Shown: positions 55,098 to 64,000 of the stretch, one piece after another
How the letters are laid out: each line of letters opens with the position of its first letter
Numbering within the stretch: position 1 is the stretch's first letter
Origin: an uncultured Maribacter sp.
Lineage (GTDB): Bacteria > Bacteroidota > Bacteroidia > Flavobacteriales > Flavobacteriaceae
Direction: 5' to 3'
Assembly (NCBI RefSeq): GCF_947500985.1
Contig: NZ_CANMTX010000006.1
Location: forward strand, 1 to 64,000
Length of the DNA stretch: 64,000 nt
Notes under the pieces: generated by a model
Database searches by the model: none
Told to the model about the DNA's origin: nothing
What the model saw: only the letters and a program-made list of their open reading frames with translations
Translations under genes and position numbers: made by a program

Positions 55098-57593
55098 ATG
55101 AAACAACTTTTCCCTTTACTCCTACTCCTAGTACTATCATTCAATTACACATATAGTCAAAGACCGGGAGGAGACCGGGAAAGAGGTCCAATTATTATTA
55201 CAGGTAAGGTTATAGACAAAGATGACAACTTACCTCTAGAATATGCTACACTAGTACTACAAAGTGTAAATAACCCAGATCAAATTACTGGTGGCATAAC
55301 AGATATAGATGGAAACTTCAAGGTAGAAACTACGCCTGGTAAGTATAATATATCCATCGAATATATTTCATACAAAACATATAAACTACCTAACCAAACA
55401 CTAACTGCCTCTAAAGATTTAGGCACTATTAAACTTGCTTTAGACGTTGCTCAACTAGAAGCTGTTGAGGTCGTGGGCGAAAAAACCACCGTAGAGGTTC
55501 GCTTAGATAAAAAGATATACAATATTGGTAAGGATTTAACCAATAGTGGCGCTACTATTACAGACGCCTTAAATAATGTACCTTCTGTTGATGTTGATGT
55601 TGAAGGAGCAATTAGCTTACGAGGAAATGAAAATGTTAGAATATTAATCAACGGTAAACCATCTGCACTTGCTGGTTTTGGCTCTACCGATGCCTTAACA
55701 CAATTACCTGCAGATGCTATTGAAAAGGTTGAGGTCATTACGAGTCCGTCTGCACGATATGACGCTGAAGGTACCGCTGGTATTTTAAATATCGTTCTTA
55801 AAAAAGAGAAAACACTTGGTTTTAATGGTTCAGTAAATACTACCATAGGCTACCCAGTAAATAGCGGTATTTCTGTAAATGCAAATTTACGTACAGATAA
55901 GTTCAATTTATTTAACACTACCGGCTACAACTACAGAGATGCACCGGGTAATGCTTTTTATGACAACACATATTCTTCTGGCACATATGATAGAATAATT
56001 GAAGACAGAGAGTATAATAGACTTCGCAAAAGTTTCAATACAAATTTAGGTTTAGAGTATTTCTTAACCGAATCGTCTTCTCTTACTGGTAGCGTATTTT
56101 ATAGAACATCTGATAGTGAAGATGAAACTGGTAATACTAACCAAAGGTTTATCAATAATGCTTTAAATAGTGAAACATTTAGAACTGAAGATGAAAATGA
56201 AGATGACGAAAACTATCAATTCTCATTAAATTATGTAAATGACCTTGACGAAGACGGTCAAAAATTAACGGTAGATCTTCAGTACTCTAAAGGTAACGAG
56301 GATAAATTTTCTATCATTCAAGAAAATAATACATTACCGAACGATGATTTAATAGTATTAGAAAATGTTTACGAAAAAGAAACTGATAATGAATATTTAG
56401 TACAGGCAGATTACGTACTTCCTATGGGCGATGCGCAGTTTGAGGTTGGTTACAGAGGCACTTTTGAAGAAACAGGAACCGATTACCGTTTAGACTCTTT
56501 AAATCAAGTAACAGGACAGTTTGATATCAATGAAGATCTTACCAATTTATTCACCTATACTGAAAATGTAAATGCACTATATACCCAATATGGAAATAAA
56601 TTTGGAAAATTCTCTTTTTTATTAGGACTTCGATTAGAGAACACGCAATTAAAGGGTGAACTGACTTCTCTTTATGACACTAGCGAATTAGAGGATCAAT
56701 TAGGTGTTGATGTAGAAGCCAATTTCGACAAAAACTATTTAGGTCTTTTCCCTACTGTGAACTTCATTTATGAACTGGCAGAAAATGAAAACATTTCTTT
56801 AGGCTACAACAGAAGAATAAACAGACCTAGAGGTAGATTTGTTAATCCTTTTCCTTCTAGATCTAGTAGAACTAATATTTTTCAAGGTAATCCTGATTTG
56901 AATCCAGCATTTTCAAATGCTTTTGATGTGGGTTATTTAAAAAGATGGGATAAGATAACTTTAACTTCCTCTATTTATTACCAAAGGGAAACAGACTCGT
57001 TTGAGAGAGTTCAAGAAGAAACCGGACAAACAACCACTGATGGTATAGAAATCATCAGATCAATTCCTATAAACCTATCTACTAACGACAGAATAGGGGT
57101 AGAAGCAGGTGTGTTATATAGTGCTGCTAAATGGTTGCGTTTAAATTCTAGTTTTAATTTCTTCCAATTCTCTACAGAAGGTGACTTTAACGGTGTTGAT
57201 TATGGTACAACCAATACTAGTTGGTTCGCAAGATTTAGCTCTAAAGTTTCATTACCTGCAAAGGTAGATTGGCAAACGAATGCTTTTTACAGAGGTCCAT
57301 CTTCTACAGCACAAACAGAAAATGGAGGAATATTCTCATTAAACTTAGCATTCAGTAAAGATATTTTGAATGATAACGGCACGCTATCTCTAAATGTAAG
57401 TGATTTATTAAATTCTAGAAAAAGAAGCTCTTATACAGAAACAGAGTTCTTTACATCTGATAGTGAGTTTCAATGGAGAAGACGACAAATAACAATGGGC
57501 TTTGTATATCGTTTTAACCAACCTAAAGAAAGAAATAGAAAAGGTAGAGGTGATGGTAATAACGAAGATAACGGAGAAGAAATTGAAGGATAG
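55098..57593 (+). CDS. TonB-dependent receptor-like outer membrane protein (OMP_b-brl_3)
   Basis: 831 residues. The signal peptide (1-20) ends FNYTYSQ. A carboxypeptidase-like regulatory domain (30-115: ITGKVIDKDDNLPLEYATLV, TDIDGNFKV) is followed by the plug (about 125-230: LNNVPSVDVDVEGAISLRG, VRILINGKPSAL, VEVITSPSARYDAEG) and the 22-strand barrel. It lacks a SusD partner gene. It takes up an unknown ligand or acts as an outer membrane anchor. The last 25 residues are charged and Gly/Asn-rich instead of ending in an aromatic strand, which is unusual for a barrel. It is coupled to the small secreted protein upstream. Confidence 0.88.
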   Translation: MKQLFPLLLLLVLSFNYTYSQRPGGDRERGPIIITGKVIDKDDNLPLEYATLVLQSVNNPDQITGGITDIDGNFKVETTPGKYNISIEYISYKTYKLPNQTLTASKDLGTIKLALDVAQLEAVEVVGEKTTVEVRLDKKIYNIGKDLTNSGATITDALNNVPSVDVDVEGAISLRGNENVRILINGKPSALAGFGSTDALTQLPADAIEKVEVITSPSARYDAEGTAGILNIVLKKEKTLGFNGSVNTTIGYPVNSGISVNANLRTDKFNLFNTTGYNYRDAPGNAFYDNTYSSGTYDRIIEDREYNRLRKSFNTNLGLEYFLTESSSLTGSVFYRTSDSEDETGNTNQRFINNALNSETFRTEDENEDDENYQFSLNYVNDLDEDGQKLTVDLQYSKGNEDKFSIIQENNTLPNDDLIVLENVYEKETDNEYLVQADYVLPMGDAQFEVGYRGTFEETGTDYRLDSLNQVTGQFDINEDLTNLFTYTENVNALYTQYGNKFGKFSFLLGLRLENTQLKGELTSLYDTSELEDQLGVDVEANFDKNYLGLFPTVNFIYELAENENISLGYNRRINRPRGRFVNPFPSRSSRTNIFQGNPDLNPAFSNAFDVGYLKRWDKITLTSSIYYQRETDSFERVQEETGQTTTDGIEIIRSIPINLSTNDRIGVEAGVLYSAAKWLRLNSSFNFFQFSTEGDFNGVDYGTTNTSWFARFSSKVSLPAKVDWQTNAFYRGPSSTAQTENGGIFSLNLAFSKDILNDNGTLSLNVSDLLNSRKRSSYTETEFFTSDSEFQWRRRQITMGFVYRFNQPKERNRKGRGDGNNEDNGEEIEG

Positions 57594-57614
57594 ATAACAG
57601 GTACAATAAGACAT

Positions 57615-57643
57615 AAAAAAGGAGCCAATAGGCTCCTTTTTTT
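57615..57643 (+). terminator. bidirectional terminator
   Basis: AAAAAAGGAGCC / GGCTCCTTTTTT with loop AATA, between the receptor gene and the convergent small membrane protein gene. Confidence 0.85.
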
Positions 57644-57655
57644 ATACTTTATTAT

Positions 57656-57829
57656 TTATGCTTCTCTTGCGGCTTTCTTCTTGTCTCGTCTTTCTTTCAA
57701 TAACTCTATAATGTTACCTCCTAACCAGTAAGGAACAACAAATAATAACAAAAACATCATTAGCCAAAAACCAATGGTTAATATGGTTAAAAAAGCTAAA
57801 AATCCTAAATATTGGTCAAAATCAAACAT
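57656..57829 (-). CDS. 57-residue membrane protein
   Basis: The frame starts MFDFDQYLGFLAFLTIL and contains one long or two short helices (GFWLMMFLLLFVVPYW), ending in a basic amphipathic helix (IIELLKERRDKKKAAREA). Too short for usual gene callers, but the composition and strict topology (hydrophobic, then strongly positive) are those of a real inner membrane protein. No family is recognised. The terminator at 57615 serves it on the minus strand. Confidence 0.55.
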   Translation of the reverse strand: MFDFDQYLGFLAFLTILTIGFWLMMFLLLFVVPYWLGGNIIELLKERRDKKKAAREA

Positions 57830-57999
57830 ATCTTATTACTTATATATTGCAAAGATACCATAAACGAATTATTTTTTGCAAACGTTCTGCAAAATTAATT
57901 TCAATAATCTCAACAATGTTGGTACAATTAAAATAAATGTAAACCTTATTTTTGAAGTTATAAAATAAGTTAACTTAAGATTCATTAAAATATACTATT

Positions 58000-59400
58000 A
58001 TGAAATTTAGAATCGAGAAAGATACTATGGGTAATGTCGAAGTTCCCAAAGACAAATATTGGGGAGCGCAAACAGAACGTTCTCGTAACAATTTTAAAAT
58101 AGGTCCAGTAGCCTCAATGCCATTAGACATTGTTTATGGTTTCGCCTATTTGAAGAAATCAGCAGCTTATGCTAACTGTGAGCTTGGTGTTTTAGCAGCG
58201 GAGAAAAGAGATTTAATTGCGCAGGTTTGCGAAGAGATTTTAGAAGGTAAGCTTGATGACCAATTTCCATTAGTAATATGGCAAACAGGTTCTGGCACAC
58301 AAAGCAACATGAACGTTAATGAAGTTGTTGCAAACAGAGCTCATGAAATTGCAGGTAAGGTAATCGGTGAAGGCGAAAAAACGATTCAGCCAAATGATGA
58401 TGTAAATAAATCGCAATCATCAAATGACACCTTTCCAACAGGTATGCATATTGCAGCTTACAAAAAAATTGTAGAAGTGACGATACCTGGAGTTACTCAA
58501 TTAAGAGATACATTACATAAAAAGTCTATCGAATTTAAAAATGTAGTTAAGATAGGTCGTACCCATTTAATGGATGCCACTCCCCTAACCTTAGGTCAAG
58601 AATTTTCTGGCTACGTTTCGCAATTAGATCACGGTCTAAAAGCTTTGAACAATACGCTTGCTCATTTAAGTGAATTAGCACTTGGCGGAACTGCAGTAGG
58701 TACCGGATTGAATACTCCAGAAGGATATGATGTTTTAGTAGCAAAGTATATTGCAGAATTTACAGGCTTACCTTTTATTACTGCAGAAAATAAGTTTGAA
58801 GCACTTGCTGCACATGATGCAATAGTTGAAAGTCACGGTGCATTAAAGCAATTAGCTGTTTCTTTAAATAAGATAGCCAATGATATTAGAATGATGGCAT
58901 CAGGACCACGTTCAGGTATCGGTGAAATCATTATTCCTGCAAATGAACCAGGTAGTTCTATTATGCCAGGAAAAGTGAATCCTACGCAATGTGAGGCGCT
59001 TACCATGGTATGTGCTCAAGTTATGGGTAATGATGTCGCTATAAGCGTTGGTGGTACACAGGGTCATTATGAATTAAATGTATTTAAACCAATGATGGCT
59101 GCCAACATTTTACAATCGGCACAGTTAATTGGTGATGCTTGTGCTAGTTTTGAAGAGCACTGTGCTGCTGGCATTGAACCAAACCATGAAGTTATAAAGC
59201 AATTATTGAACAACTCACTGATGTTGGTTACCGCTTTAAATACTAAAATAGGGTATTACAAAGCTGCAGAAATAGCAAACACTGCACATAAAAATGGTAC
59301 AACCTTAAAAGTAGAAGCAATCAATTTAGGTTATGTTTCTGCAGAAGATTATGACGAATGGGTAAAACCAGAAAATATGGTCGGTAGTTTAAAAGACTAA
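58000..59400 (+). CDS. fumC: class II fumarate hydratase
   Basis: 466 residues, standard length. It interconverts fumarate and malate in the TCA cycle, without an iron-sulfur centre. The family signature [11 protein letters not shown] is at about residue 320. [20 protein letters not shown] at the start, [12 protein letters not shown] and [16 protein letters not shown] (catalytic His region) are intact. Single gene with its own terminator. Confidence 0.97.
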   Translation: MKFRIEKDTMGNVEVPKDKYWGAQTERSRNNFKIGPVASMPLDIVYGFAYLKKSAAYANCELGVLAAEKRDLIAQVCEEILEGKLDDQFPLVIWQTGSGTQSNMNVNEVVANRAHEIAGKVIGEGEKTIQPNDDVNKSQSSNDTFPTGMHIAAYKKIVEVTIPGVTQLRDTLHKKSIEFKNVVKIGRTHLMDATPLTLGQEFSGYVSQLDHGLKALNNTLAHLSELALGGTAVGTGLNTPEGYDVLVAKYIAEFTGLPFITAENKFEALAAHDAIVESHGALKQLAVSLNKIANDIRMMASGPRSGIGEIIIPANEPGSSIMPGKVNPTQCEALTMVCAQVMGNDVAISVGGTQGHYELNVFKPMMAANILQSAQLIGDACASFEEHCAAGIEPNHEVIKQLLNNSLMLVTALNTKIGYYKAAEIANTAHKNGTTLKVEAINLGYVSAEDYDEWVKPENMVGSLKD

Positions 59401-59420
59401 AACCAAACTAATAGAAATAA

Positions 59421-59452
59421 AAAATGGCGACCCAATTGGTCGCCATTTTTTA
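59421..59452 (+). terminator. bidirectional terminator
   Basis: AAAATGGCGACC / GGTCGCCATTTT stem plus T tract, between fumC and the convergent gene at 59470. Confidence 0.85.
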
Positions 59453-59469
59453 TATGTAATAAGGTAGTC

Positions 59470-60357
59470 TTACTTCAACATGAATTTAGAAGTACCCAAT
59501 AATTTTAATTGATCGTCATAAACGTTCACCATGTAGTTACCATCTTTAAAATCACCAGAAGGCTTACTAATATAATCACATACATCTAAAGACTTGTTCT
59601 CAAAGTAAAAACCAGTTTGCTTACTATAAGTAATAGAAGCTCCGTTATCGTTAGTCATAGAATTACTACCACCAAGAACATTACCTTGAGGATCTAAAAC
59701 CTCTATAAAAAATTCTCTATCTCCAGCTTGTGCAATTACGTTATCAGCAACAGTAAAGCAGATTTTAAACTTGTCAGTTGCTTTAGCTCTTTGTGTAGAA
59801 ACTAATTTACCACTGTTACGTTCTTTTACTGCATCAACATTGAATTTAGATAAGTTCAACGCAGAACCTTTCTCAACAACTTGTGCCAAGTTTGTGTTTT
59901 GCACTACTAAAGAATCATTAAAAACAGTTTGCTTTTCTAATTCAACATACGTACTATCACGTTGCATAGAAATCATAGAGTTAGAACGAGTCAACGAATC
60001 AACTTGCTTCAATAATTGTTGTCTTTCAGCTTTAAGAACACCAACTTGTCTTCTGTACCTAGATAAAGATCCAATATCAGCTTTCATTGTTTTTACAGAG
60101 TCAATATACTTTGCAATATTATCTCTTGCACTTACCAACTCTTCGTTAGTTGCATTGCTTTCTAAAATAGCCTTATCATATTCAGATTTTAAGCTATTTA
60201 AATCTTCTACTACCAATTCTTTCTCTTTCGAAAGAACAACTTCGGTCTTCTTTTTATCTTGGTAAAGACTTACTGTGTAAATGATAGTTCCTAAAAGCAC
60301 AACACCTAAAAGAGCGGTCAAAACTTTTAAGCCATTGTTGTTTTTTGTTTCAGTCAT
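59470..60357 (-). CDS. membrane-anchored coiled-coil protein
   Basis: 295 residues. An N-terminal helix at about 8-28 (LKVLTALLGVVLLGTIIYTV) is followed by a long coiled coil (about 35-165, with LKSEYDKAILESNATNEEL and SLSRYRRQVGVLKAERQQLL) and a C-terminal beta domain (about 195-295: KFKICFTVADNVIAQAGD, FFIEVLDPQGNVLGG). The topology places the coiled coil and beta domain in the periplasm. It is a conserved flavobacterial protein of unknown function; a structural envelope role is only a guess. Confidence 0.7.
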   Translation of the reverse strand: MTETKNNNGLKVLTALLGVVLLGTIIYTVSLYQDKKKTEVVLSKEKELVVEDLNSLKSEYDKAILESNATNEELVSARDNIAKYIDSVKTMKADIGSLSRYRRQVGVLKAERQQLLKQVDSLTRSNSMISMQRDSTYVELEKQTVFNDSLVVQNTNLAQVVEKGSALNLSKFNVDAVKERNSGKLVSTQRAKATDKFKICFTVADNVIAQAGDREFFIEVLDPQGNVLGGSNSMTNDNGASITYSKQTGFYFENKSLDVCDYISKPSGDFKDGNYMVNVYDDQLKLLGTSKFMLK

Positions 60358-60510
60358 AATTGTAAATTTAATAAAGTGTCTGTTTGTTCAGTTTATATAC
60401 GTGGTAATTCAAATTTTAGATTTTTTAATGTTAAAATAATTTCTAAACCTTGGCAAGGACCATATAATATGATATAACTTAGATGACATCTATAACATTA
60501 ACTAGAAATC

Positions 60511-60969
60511 ATGCTTAGCATAGTACCTTACGAGGCTAAATATACTCAAAAGTTTAAAGACTTGAATATCGCTTGGATTACTGAGTATTTCAAGGTTGAA
60601 GCGAAAGATAAGAAGTTATTAGAACATAGTCAATCTACTATTATTGATAAAGGCGGATATATCTTCATAGGATTATGGAATAATGAACCTGTAGGATGCT
60701 TTGCTTTAATAAAAAAGACCCATAACCGTTTTGAATTAGGTAAGATGGCGGTTGACAAAACTCATCAAGGATTACAGATAGGGCAAAAAATGTTAGCCCA
60801 TGCTATTAATTTTTCTAAAAATAAAAACTGGGAAACACTTGAATTATACTCTAGCACTAAATTAGACACTGCGCTGCATATATATAAGAAATTCGGATTT
60901 ATAAATGTTCCTCTAGAAGATAATTTAGAGTACCTTCGATCCGATATTAAAATGGAACTAACACTTTAA
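60511..60969 (+). CDS. GNAT family N-acetyltransferase
   Basis: 152 residues. The acetyl-CoA-binding motif A reads LGKMAVDKTHQGLQIGQKMLAHAI (quoted as KMAVDKTHQGLQIGQKML), with the Q/R-x-x-G-x-G/A pattern. GCFALIKKTHNRFELG forms strands 3-4. Substrate unknown. The family occurs in modification of amino acids, peptides or antibiotics. The next gene follows after 10 bases and may be cotranscribed. Confidence 0.85.
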   Translation: MLSIVPYEAKYTQKFKDLNIAWITEYFKVEAKDKKLLEHSQSTIIDKGGYIFIGLWNNEPVGCFALIKKTHNRFELGKMAVDKTHQGLQIGQKMLAHAINFSKNKNWETLELYSSTKLDTALHIYKKFGFINVPLEDNLEYLRSDIKMELTL

Positions 60970-60979
60970 ACATAACATA

Positions 60980-61801
60980 ATGAGAATAAAAGAATTGCTT
61001 GTTTTACTATTCGTTGTAACAATGGCTTTTTCATGCAAAGAGGTGAAAAAATCTGATACCGTAATTGACACTTCTGAAGAATTGGAAGAAAATAAGTCAG
61101 TAACTGATATCATCAAAGAGCGCAAAGCTGATGAAATTGAGATAATACCTATAGAACATGCAACTGCAGTAATCGAATGGAACGATGTTGTTATATACAT
61201 TGACCCTACCGGAGGAGCTACCGCTTTTGAAGGTCAAAAAAATCCGACTTTAATACTGATTACAGATATACACGGTGATCATTTAAATGCGGAAACGCTA
61301 GATGCTTTAGATACTTCAAATACCACATTTGTAGTACCACAAGCCGTTGCCGATGAATTACCCGAAAAATATGCATCGCAATTAGAAATTATGGAAAACG
61401 GTACTAGCAAAAAATTAGCCGAAATTACGATTGAAGCTATACCTATGTATAACCTAAGAAAAGAAGCGCTTAAATTTCACACAAAAGGTCGTGGCAATGG
61501 TTATGTTTTAAATATCGATAATGAGCGAATCTATTTTTCTGGTGATACTGAAGATATTCCTGAAATGCGTTCTTTAAAAAATATTGACAAAGCTTTTGTA
61601 ACTATGAATTTACCATATACCATGACGGTTGAAAGCGCTGCTTCTGCAGTATTAGACTTTAAACCGAAACAAGTATACCCATATCATTACAGAGGTAAAC
61701 CAGATGTTAGCGATGTTGCAAAATTTAAACAACTTGTAGATGCCGGAAATCAAGATATTGAGGTAGTACAATTAGATTGGTACCCTAATGACGAATATTA
61801 A
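60980..61801 (+). CDS. MBL-fold metal-dependent hydrolase, lipoprotein
   Basis: 273 residues. The lipoprotein signal ends in the lipobox AFSC (Cys19), so it is membrane-anchored and faces the periplasm. The UlaG-like hydrolase domain has IIPIEHATAVIEWNDVVIYID, the metal motif DIHGDHLN (HxxxH subset of HxHxDH), GNGYVLNIDNERIYFSGDTE and the late His in YPYHYRG. The first His of HxHxDH is replaced by Asp in TDIHGDH, as in some relatives. Substrate unknown. It is followed at once by the tandem repeat. Confidence 0.8.
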   Translation: MRIKELLVLLFVVTMAFSCKEVKKSDTVIDTSEELEENKSVTDIIKERKADEIEIIPIEHATAVIEWNDVVIYIDPTGGATAFEGQKNPTLILITDIHGDHLNAETLDALDTSNTTFVVPQAVADELPEKYASQLEIMENGTSKKLAEITIEAIPMYNLRKEALKFHTKGRGNGYVLNIDNERIYFSGDTEDIPEMRSLKNIDKAFVTMNLPYTMTVESAASAVLDFKPKQVYPYHYRGKPDVSDVAKFKQLVDAGNQDIEVVQLDWYPNDEY

Positions 61802-61803
61802 TG

Positions 61804-61880
61804 TTAGCTGTTAGCTGTTAGCTGTTAGCTGTTAGCTGTTAGCTGTTAGCTGTTAGCTGTTAGCTGTTAGCTGTTAGCTG
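61804..61880 (+). repeat. eleven exact tandem copies of TTAGCTG
   Basis: 77 bases, a perfect heptamer array directly after the stop codon of the metallo-hydrolase gene (61799-61801) and seven bases before the terminator stem. No other simple repeat of this kind is present in the window. The unit length is not a multiple of three and every frame meets TAG, so it does not code. Copy number is expected to vary by slippage. Confidence 0.95.
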
Positions 61881-61886
61881 AAAATA

Positions 61887-61912
61887 AAAAAGCCCGCAAT
61901 TGCGGGCTTTTT
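61887..61912 (+). terminator. bidirectional terminator
   Basis: Palindrome with core AAAGCCCGCAATTGCGGGCTTT and flanking A and T runs, between the heptamer array and the end of ettA. Confidence 0.85.
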
Positions 61913-61932
61913 CTATATAAATACTTTATTAA

Positions 61933-63624
61933 TTATCTAATTAATTTTTTATACTTGATTCGTTTCGGCATTAAATCTCCGCCTAGTCGTTTCTTCTTAT
62001 TCTCTTCATAATCAGAGAAAGAACCTTCAAAGAAGTATACCTGAGAATCACCCTCAAAAGCTAAAATATGTGTACAAATACGATCTAAGAACCATCTATC
62101 ATGCGATATTACTACTGCACAACCTGCAAAGTTCTCTAAACCTTCTTCTAAGGCACGTAATGTATTTACATCTAAATCATTGGTAGGCTCATCTAATAGA
62201 AGAACGTTTCCTTCTTCTTTTAATGTCATTGCTAGGTGTAAACGGTTACGCTCACCACCAGATAACATATTTACCTTTTTATTTTGCTCACTACCCGTAA
62301 AATTAAATCTACTTAGATAGGCTCTAGAATTCACCTGCTTACCGCCCATCATTACCATCTCTTGCTCATCACTGAAATTCTGCCAGATGGTTTTTTCAGG
62401 ATCTATATTAGAGTGACTTTGATCCACATAAGCGATTTTAGCAGTTTCACCGGTTTCAAATTCTCCTTTATCGGGAGTCTCTTCACCCATGATCATTCTA
62501 AAAATAGTGGTCTTACCAGCACCATTCGGACCAATAATACCAACAATACCAGCTTGTGGTAATTTAAAGTTCAAATCTTCGTAAAGTAATTTATCATCAA
62601 AAGCTTTACTTACGCCCTTTGCCTCAATTACATTAGTACCCAAACGAGGTCCGTTCGGAATATAGATTTCTAGTTTTTCATCAAGTTGCTTTTGATCTTG
62701 ACTCATTAACTTATCATAATTATTAAGACGAGCTTTCTGTTTTGTCTGTCTTCCTTTTGCACCTTGACGTACCCATTCAAGCTCTCGCTCTAACGTTTTC
62801 TGTCTTTTAGAAGCCGTTTTACTCTCTTGAGCCATTCGTTTAGATTTCTGATCTAACCAAGAAGAATAGTTTCCTTTCCAAGGAATACCTTCTCCCCTGT
62901 CCAATTCAAGAATCCAACCGGCAACATTATCTAAGAAATATCTATCGTGGGTTACGGCAATTACAGTTCCTTTATATTGCGCTAAATGATGCTCTAACCA
63001 ATGTACAGATTCTGCATCTAAGTGGTTGGTAGGTTCATCTAATAATAAAATTTCTGGTTCTTGAAGTAATAGTCTACACAATGCAACCCTTCTTCTTTCA
63101 CCACCAGACAATACTGAAATTTTCTTGTCAGGATCTGGCGTACGCAACGCATCCATCGCAATTTCTAACTTGGTATCTAATTCCCAAGCATTTGCAGCAT
63201 CAATTTTATCTTGTAACACAGCTTGTTGATCCATCAACTTCTGCATTTTATCAGGATTCTCATAAACCTCTGGAAGACCAAACATGTCGTTTATCTTATT
63301 GTACTCGTCAAGAATAGCTACAGTCTCCGCTACACCTTCCTTTACAATCTCTAAAACGGTTTTGTTTTCATCTAGTTCAGGTTCTTGCTCTAAATACCCA
63401 ACATTATACCCTGGTGAAAAAACAACATCTCCTTGAAAGTTTTTATCAACACCCGCAATGATTTTAAGTAAAGTAGATTTACCAGAACCGTTTAAACCTA
63501 AGATACCGATCTTGGCACCGTAGAAAAAACTTAGGTATATGTTCTTTAAAACTGGGGTATTCGCATTTTTATAGGTTTTCGTAACTCCTGACATGGAGAA
63601 GATTACCTTCTTATCGTCTGACAT
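61933..63624 (-). CDS. ettA: energy-dependent translational throttle protein EttA (ABC-F)
   Basis: 563 residues, close to E. coli EttA (555). Two ABC domains without membrane part. The first has GLNGSGKS, LSGGERRRVALC and LLLLDEPTNHLD; the second has GPNGAGKT, LSGGERNRLHLA and LLLDEPTNDLD. The linker between them (about 255-310) holds the basic P-site tRNA interaction motif (ELEWVRQGAKGRQTKQKARL). It binds the ribosomal E site and controls the first peptide bond according to energy state. Confidence 0.93.
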   Translation of the reverse strand: MSDDKKVIFSMSGVTKTYKNANTPVLKNIYLSFFYGAKIGILGLNGSGKSTLLKIIAGVDKNFQGDVVFSPGYNVGYLEQEPELDENKTVLEIVKEGVAETVAILDEYNKINDMFGLPEVYENPDKMQKLMDQQAVLQDKIDAANAWELDTKLEIAMDALRTPDPDKKISVLSGGERRRVALCRLLLQEPEILLLDEPTNHLDAESVHWLEHHLAQYKGTVIAVTHDRYFLDNVAGWILELDRGEGIPWKGNYSSWLDQKSKRMAQESKTASKRQKTLERELEWVRQGAKGRQTKQKARLNNYDKLMSQDQKQLDEKLEIYIPNGPRLGTNVIEAKGVSKAFDDKLLYEDLNFKLPQAGIVGIIGPNGAGKTTIFRMIMGEETPDKGEFETGETAKIAYVDQSHSNIDPEKTIWQNFSDEQEMVMMGGKQVNSRAYLSRFNFTGSEQNKKVNMLSGGERNRLHLAMTLKEEGNVLLLDEPTNDLDVNTLRALEEGLENFAGCAVVISHDRWFLDRICTHILAFEGDSQVYFFEGSFSDYEENKKKRLGGDLMPKRIKYKKLIR

Positions 63625-63689
63625 AAAATTATAGTGTTTATTGAAAATTAAAGCCGATCAGAAGAATTCACTGCCGGTTCTAAAACATA

Positions 63690-63866
63690 TTATACTCTAC
63701 CTTTTAAAGCATTAAACACCCAAGCAATAGCAAAAAAGCCAATACCTACAGATGCAAAACCCCAACCAGCAACATCATCATAGCGAAAAGCACCTAATGC
63801 AATTAGGGCAAGACCTACAAATATCATAATAATAGTAGCCCAAGAGAGCACAGTATTCTTATTCAT
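63690..63866 (-). CDS. CAL67264-like 58-residue membrane protein
   Basis: Frame MNKNTVLSWATIIMIFVGLA followed by a turn ALGAFRYDDVAGWGFASVG and a second helix, ending in NALKGRV. It fits the short flavobacterial membrane family named after Gramella CAL67264, as I remember it. The function is unknown. It is 66 bases upstream of ettA on the same strand, so cotranscription is possible. Confidence 0.65.
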   Translation of the reverse strand: MNKNTVLSWATIIMIFVGLALIALGAFRYDDVAGWGFASVGIGFFAIAWVFNALKGRV

Positions 63867-64000
63867 TTTCGATTCAATTAAAATTTAAGCGAACGTCAAA
63901 TATCGTAAATTTTAAGACATTTATCCAGTATAAACCTTGCTATTATTCAAAAGGAAACACAATTCCCGTCAATTTACGAACAGAATCCATTATCTCAATT

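Noticed and set aside
59771-60265. 164-codon frame on the plus strand
   Set aside because: Antisense shadow of the coiled-coil gene at 59470-60357; no coding character of its own.
61804-61880. Tandem array as a CRISPR or centromere-like iteron
   Set aside because: There are no spacers and no adjacent cas or partition genes; it is a simple heptamer repeat.

Overview
The window is AT-rich chromosomal DNA from a marine-type member of the Flavobacteriaceae (Bacteroidota). The supporting signs are gene families typical of that group (DUF4834, a CAL67264-like small membrane protein, OMP_b-brl_3 TonB receptors, YfhO, TIGR03643), promoters with a TAnnTTTG -7 element, starts without Shine-Dalgarno sequences, and a CysK-like/acyl-transferase pair that suggests sulfonolipids. 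There is no phage, insertion sequence, CRISPR array or rRNA. The only RNA gene seen is tRNA-Ser(UGA).

Layout. 0-4.3 kb: small membrane and lipoprotein genes, then a HipA-like kinase overlapping a DUF3037 gene. 4.3-6.7 kb: adenine deaminase and a GAF histidine kinase. 7-11.6 kb: a probable photo-oxidative stress cluster with pterin synthesis (PTPS, FolE), glutathione peroxidase and a membrane protein on one strand, and TIGR03643 protein plus photolyase/cryptochrome on the other. It is framed by two copies of the same palindrome, TTGTTTAA-N16-TTAAACAA. A third, one-mismatch copy lies 5' of the peroxiredoxin gene bcp at 20.85 kb. Two genes of the cluster look damaged: folE has an in-frame TAG and gpx has a probable one-base frameshift at its start.

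12-20.3 kb: glycosyltransferase, BatA-like protein, a dihydroorotase homologue lacking its metal ligands, esterase, metallo-hydrolase and a conserved 484-residue protein. 20.4-26.6 kb: bcp, an endonuclease III without the Fe-S cysteines, two tandem copies of a module made of an ECF sigma factor plus a 47-residue protein, and uvrA. 26.7-36 kb: an Arg/Ser-rich secreted protein behind a sigma-54-like promoter, a pseudouridine synthase, an Omp85 protein, and a coupled YfhO/glycosyltransferase/flippase set for surface glycans.

36-49.4 kb: outer membrane, GNAT and PLP enzymes (including the candidate capnine pair), oligopeptidase B, YbaB, thioredoxin, an OmpA protein with internal repeats, threonine aldolase and a zinc metalloprotease. 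49.5-64 kb: an ATP-grasp/alpha-E/transglutaminase operon, prfB with its programmed frameshift, arsC-like, a TonB receptor with a small secreted partner, fumC, a metallo-hydrolase lipoprotein followed by eleven 7-bp tandem repeats, and ettA.

No searches were run. Family names come from recognised motifs and remembered homologues. Promoters and operators are pattern calls only.
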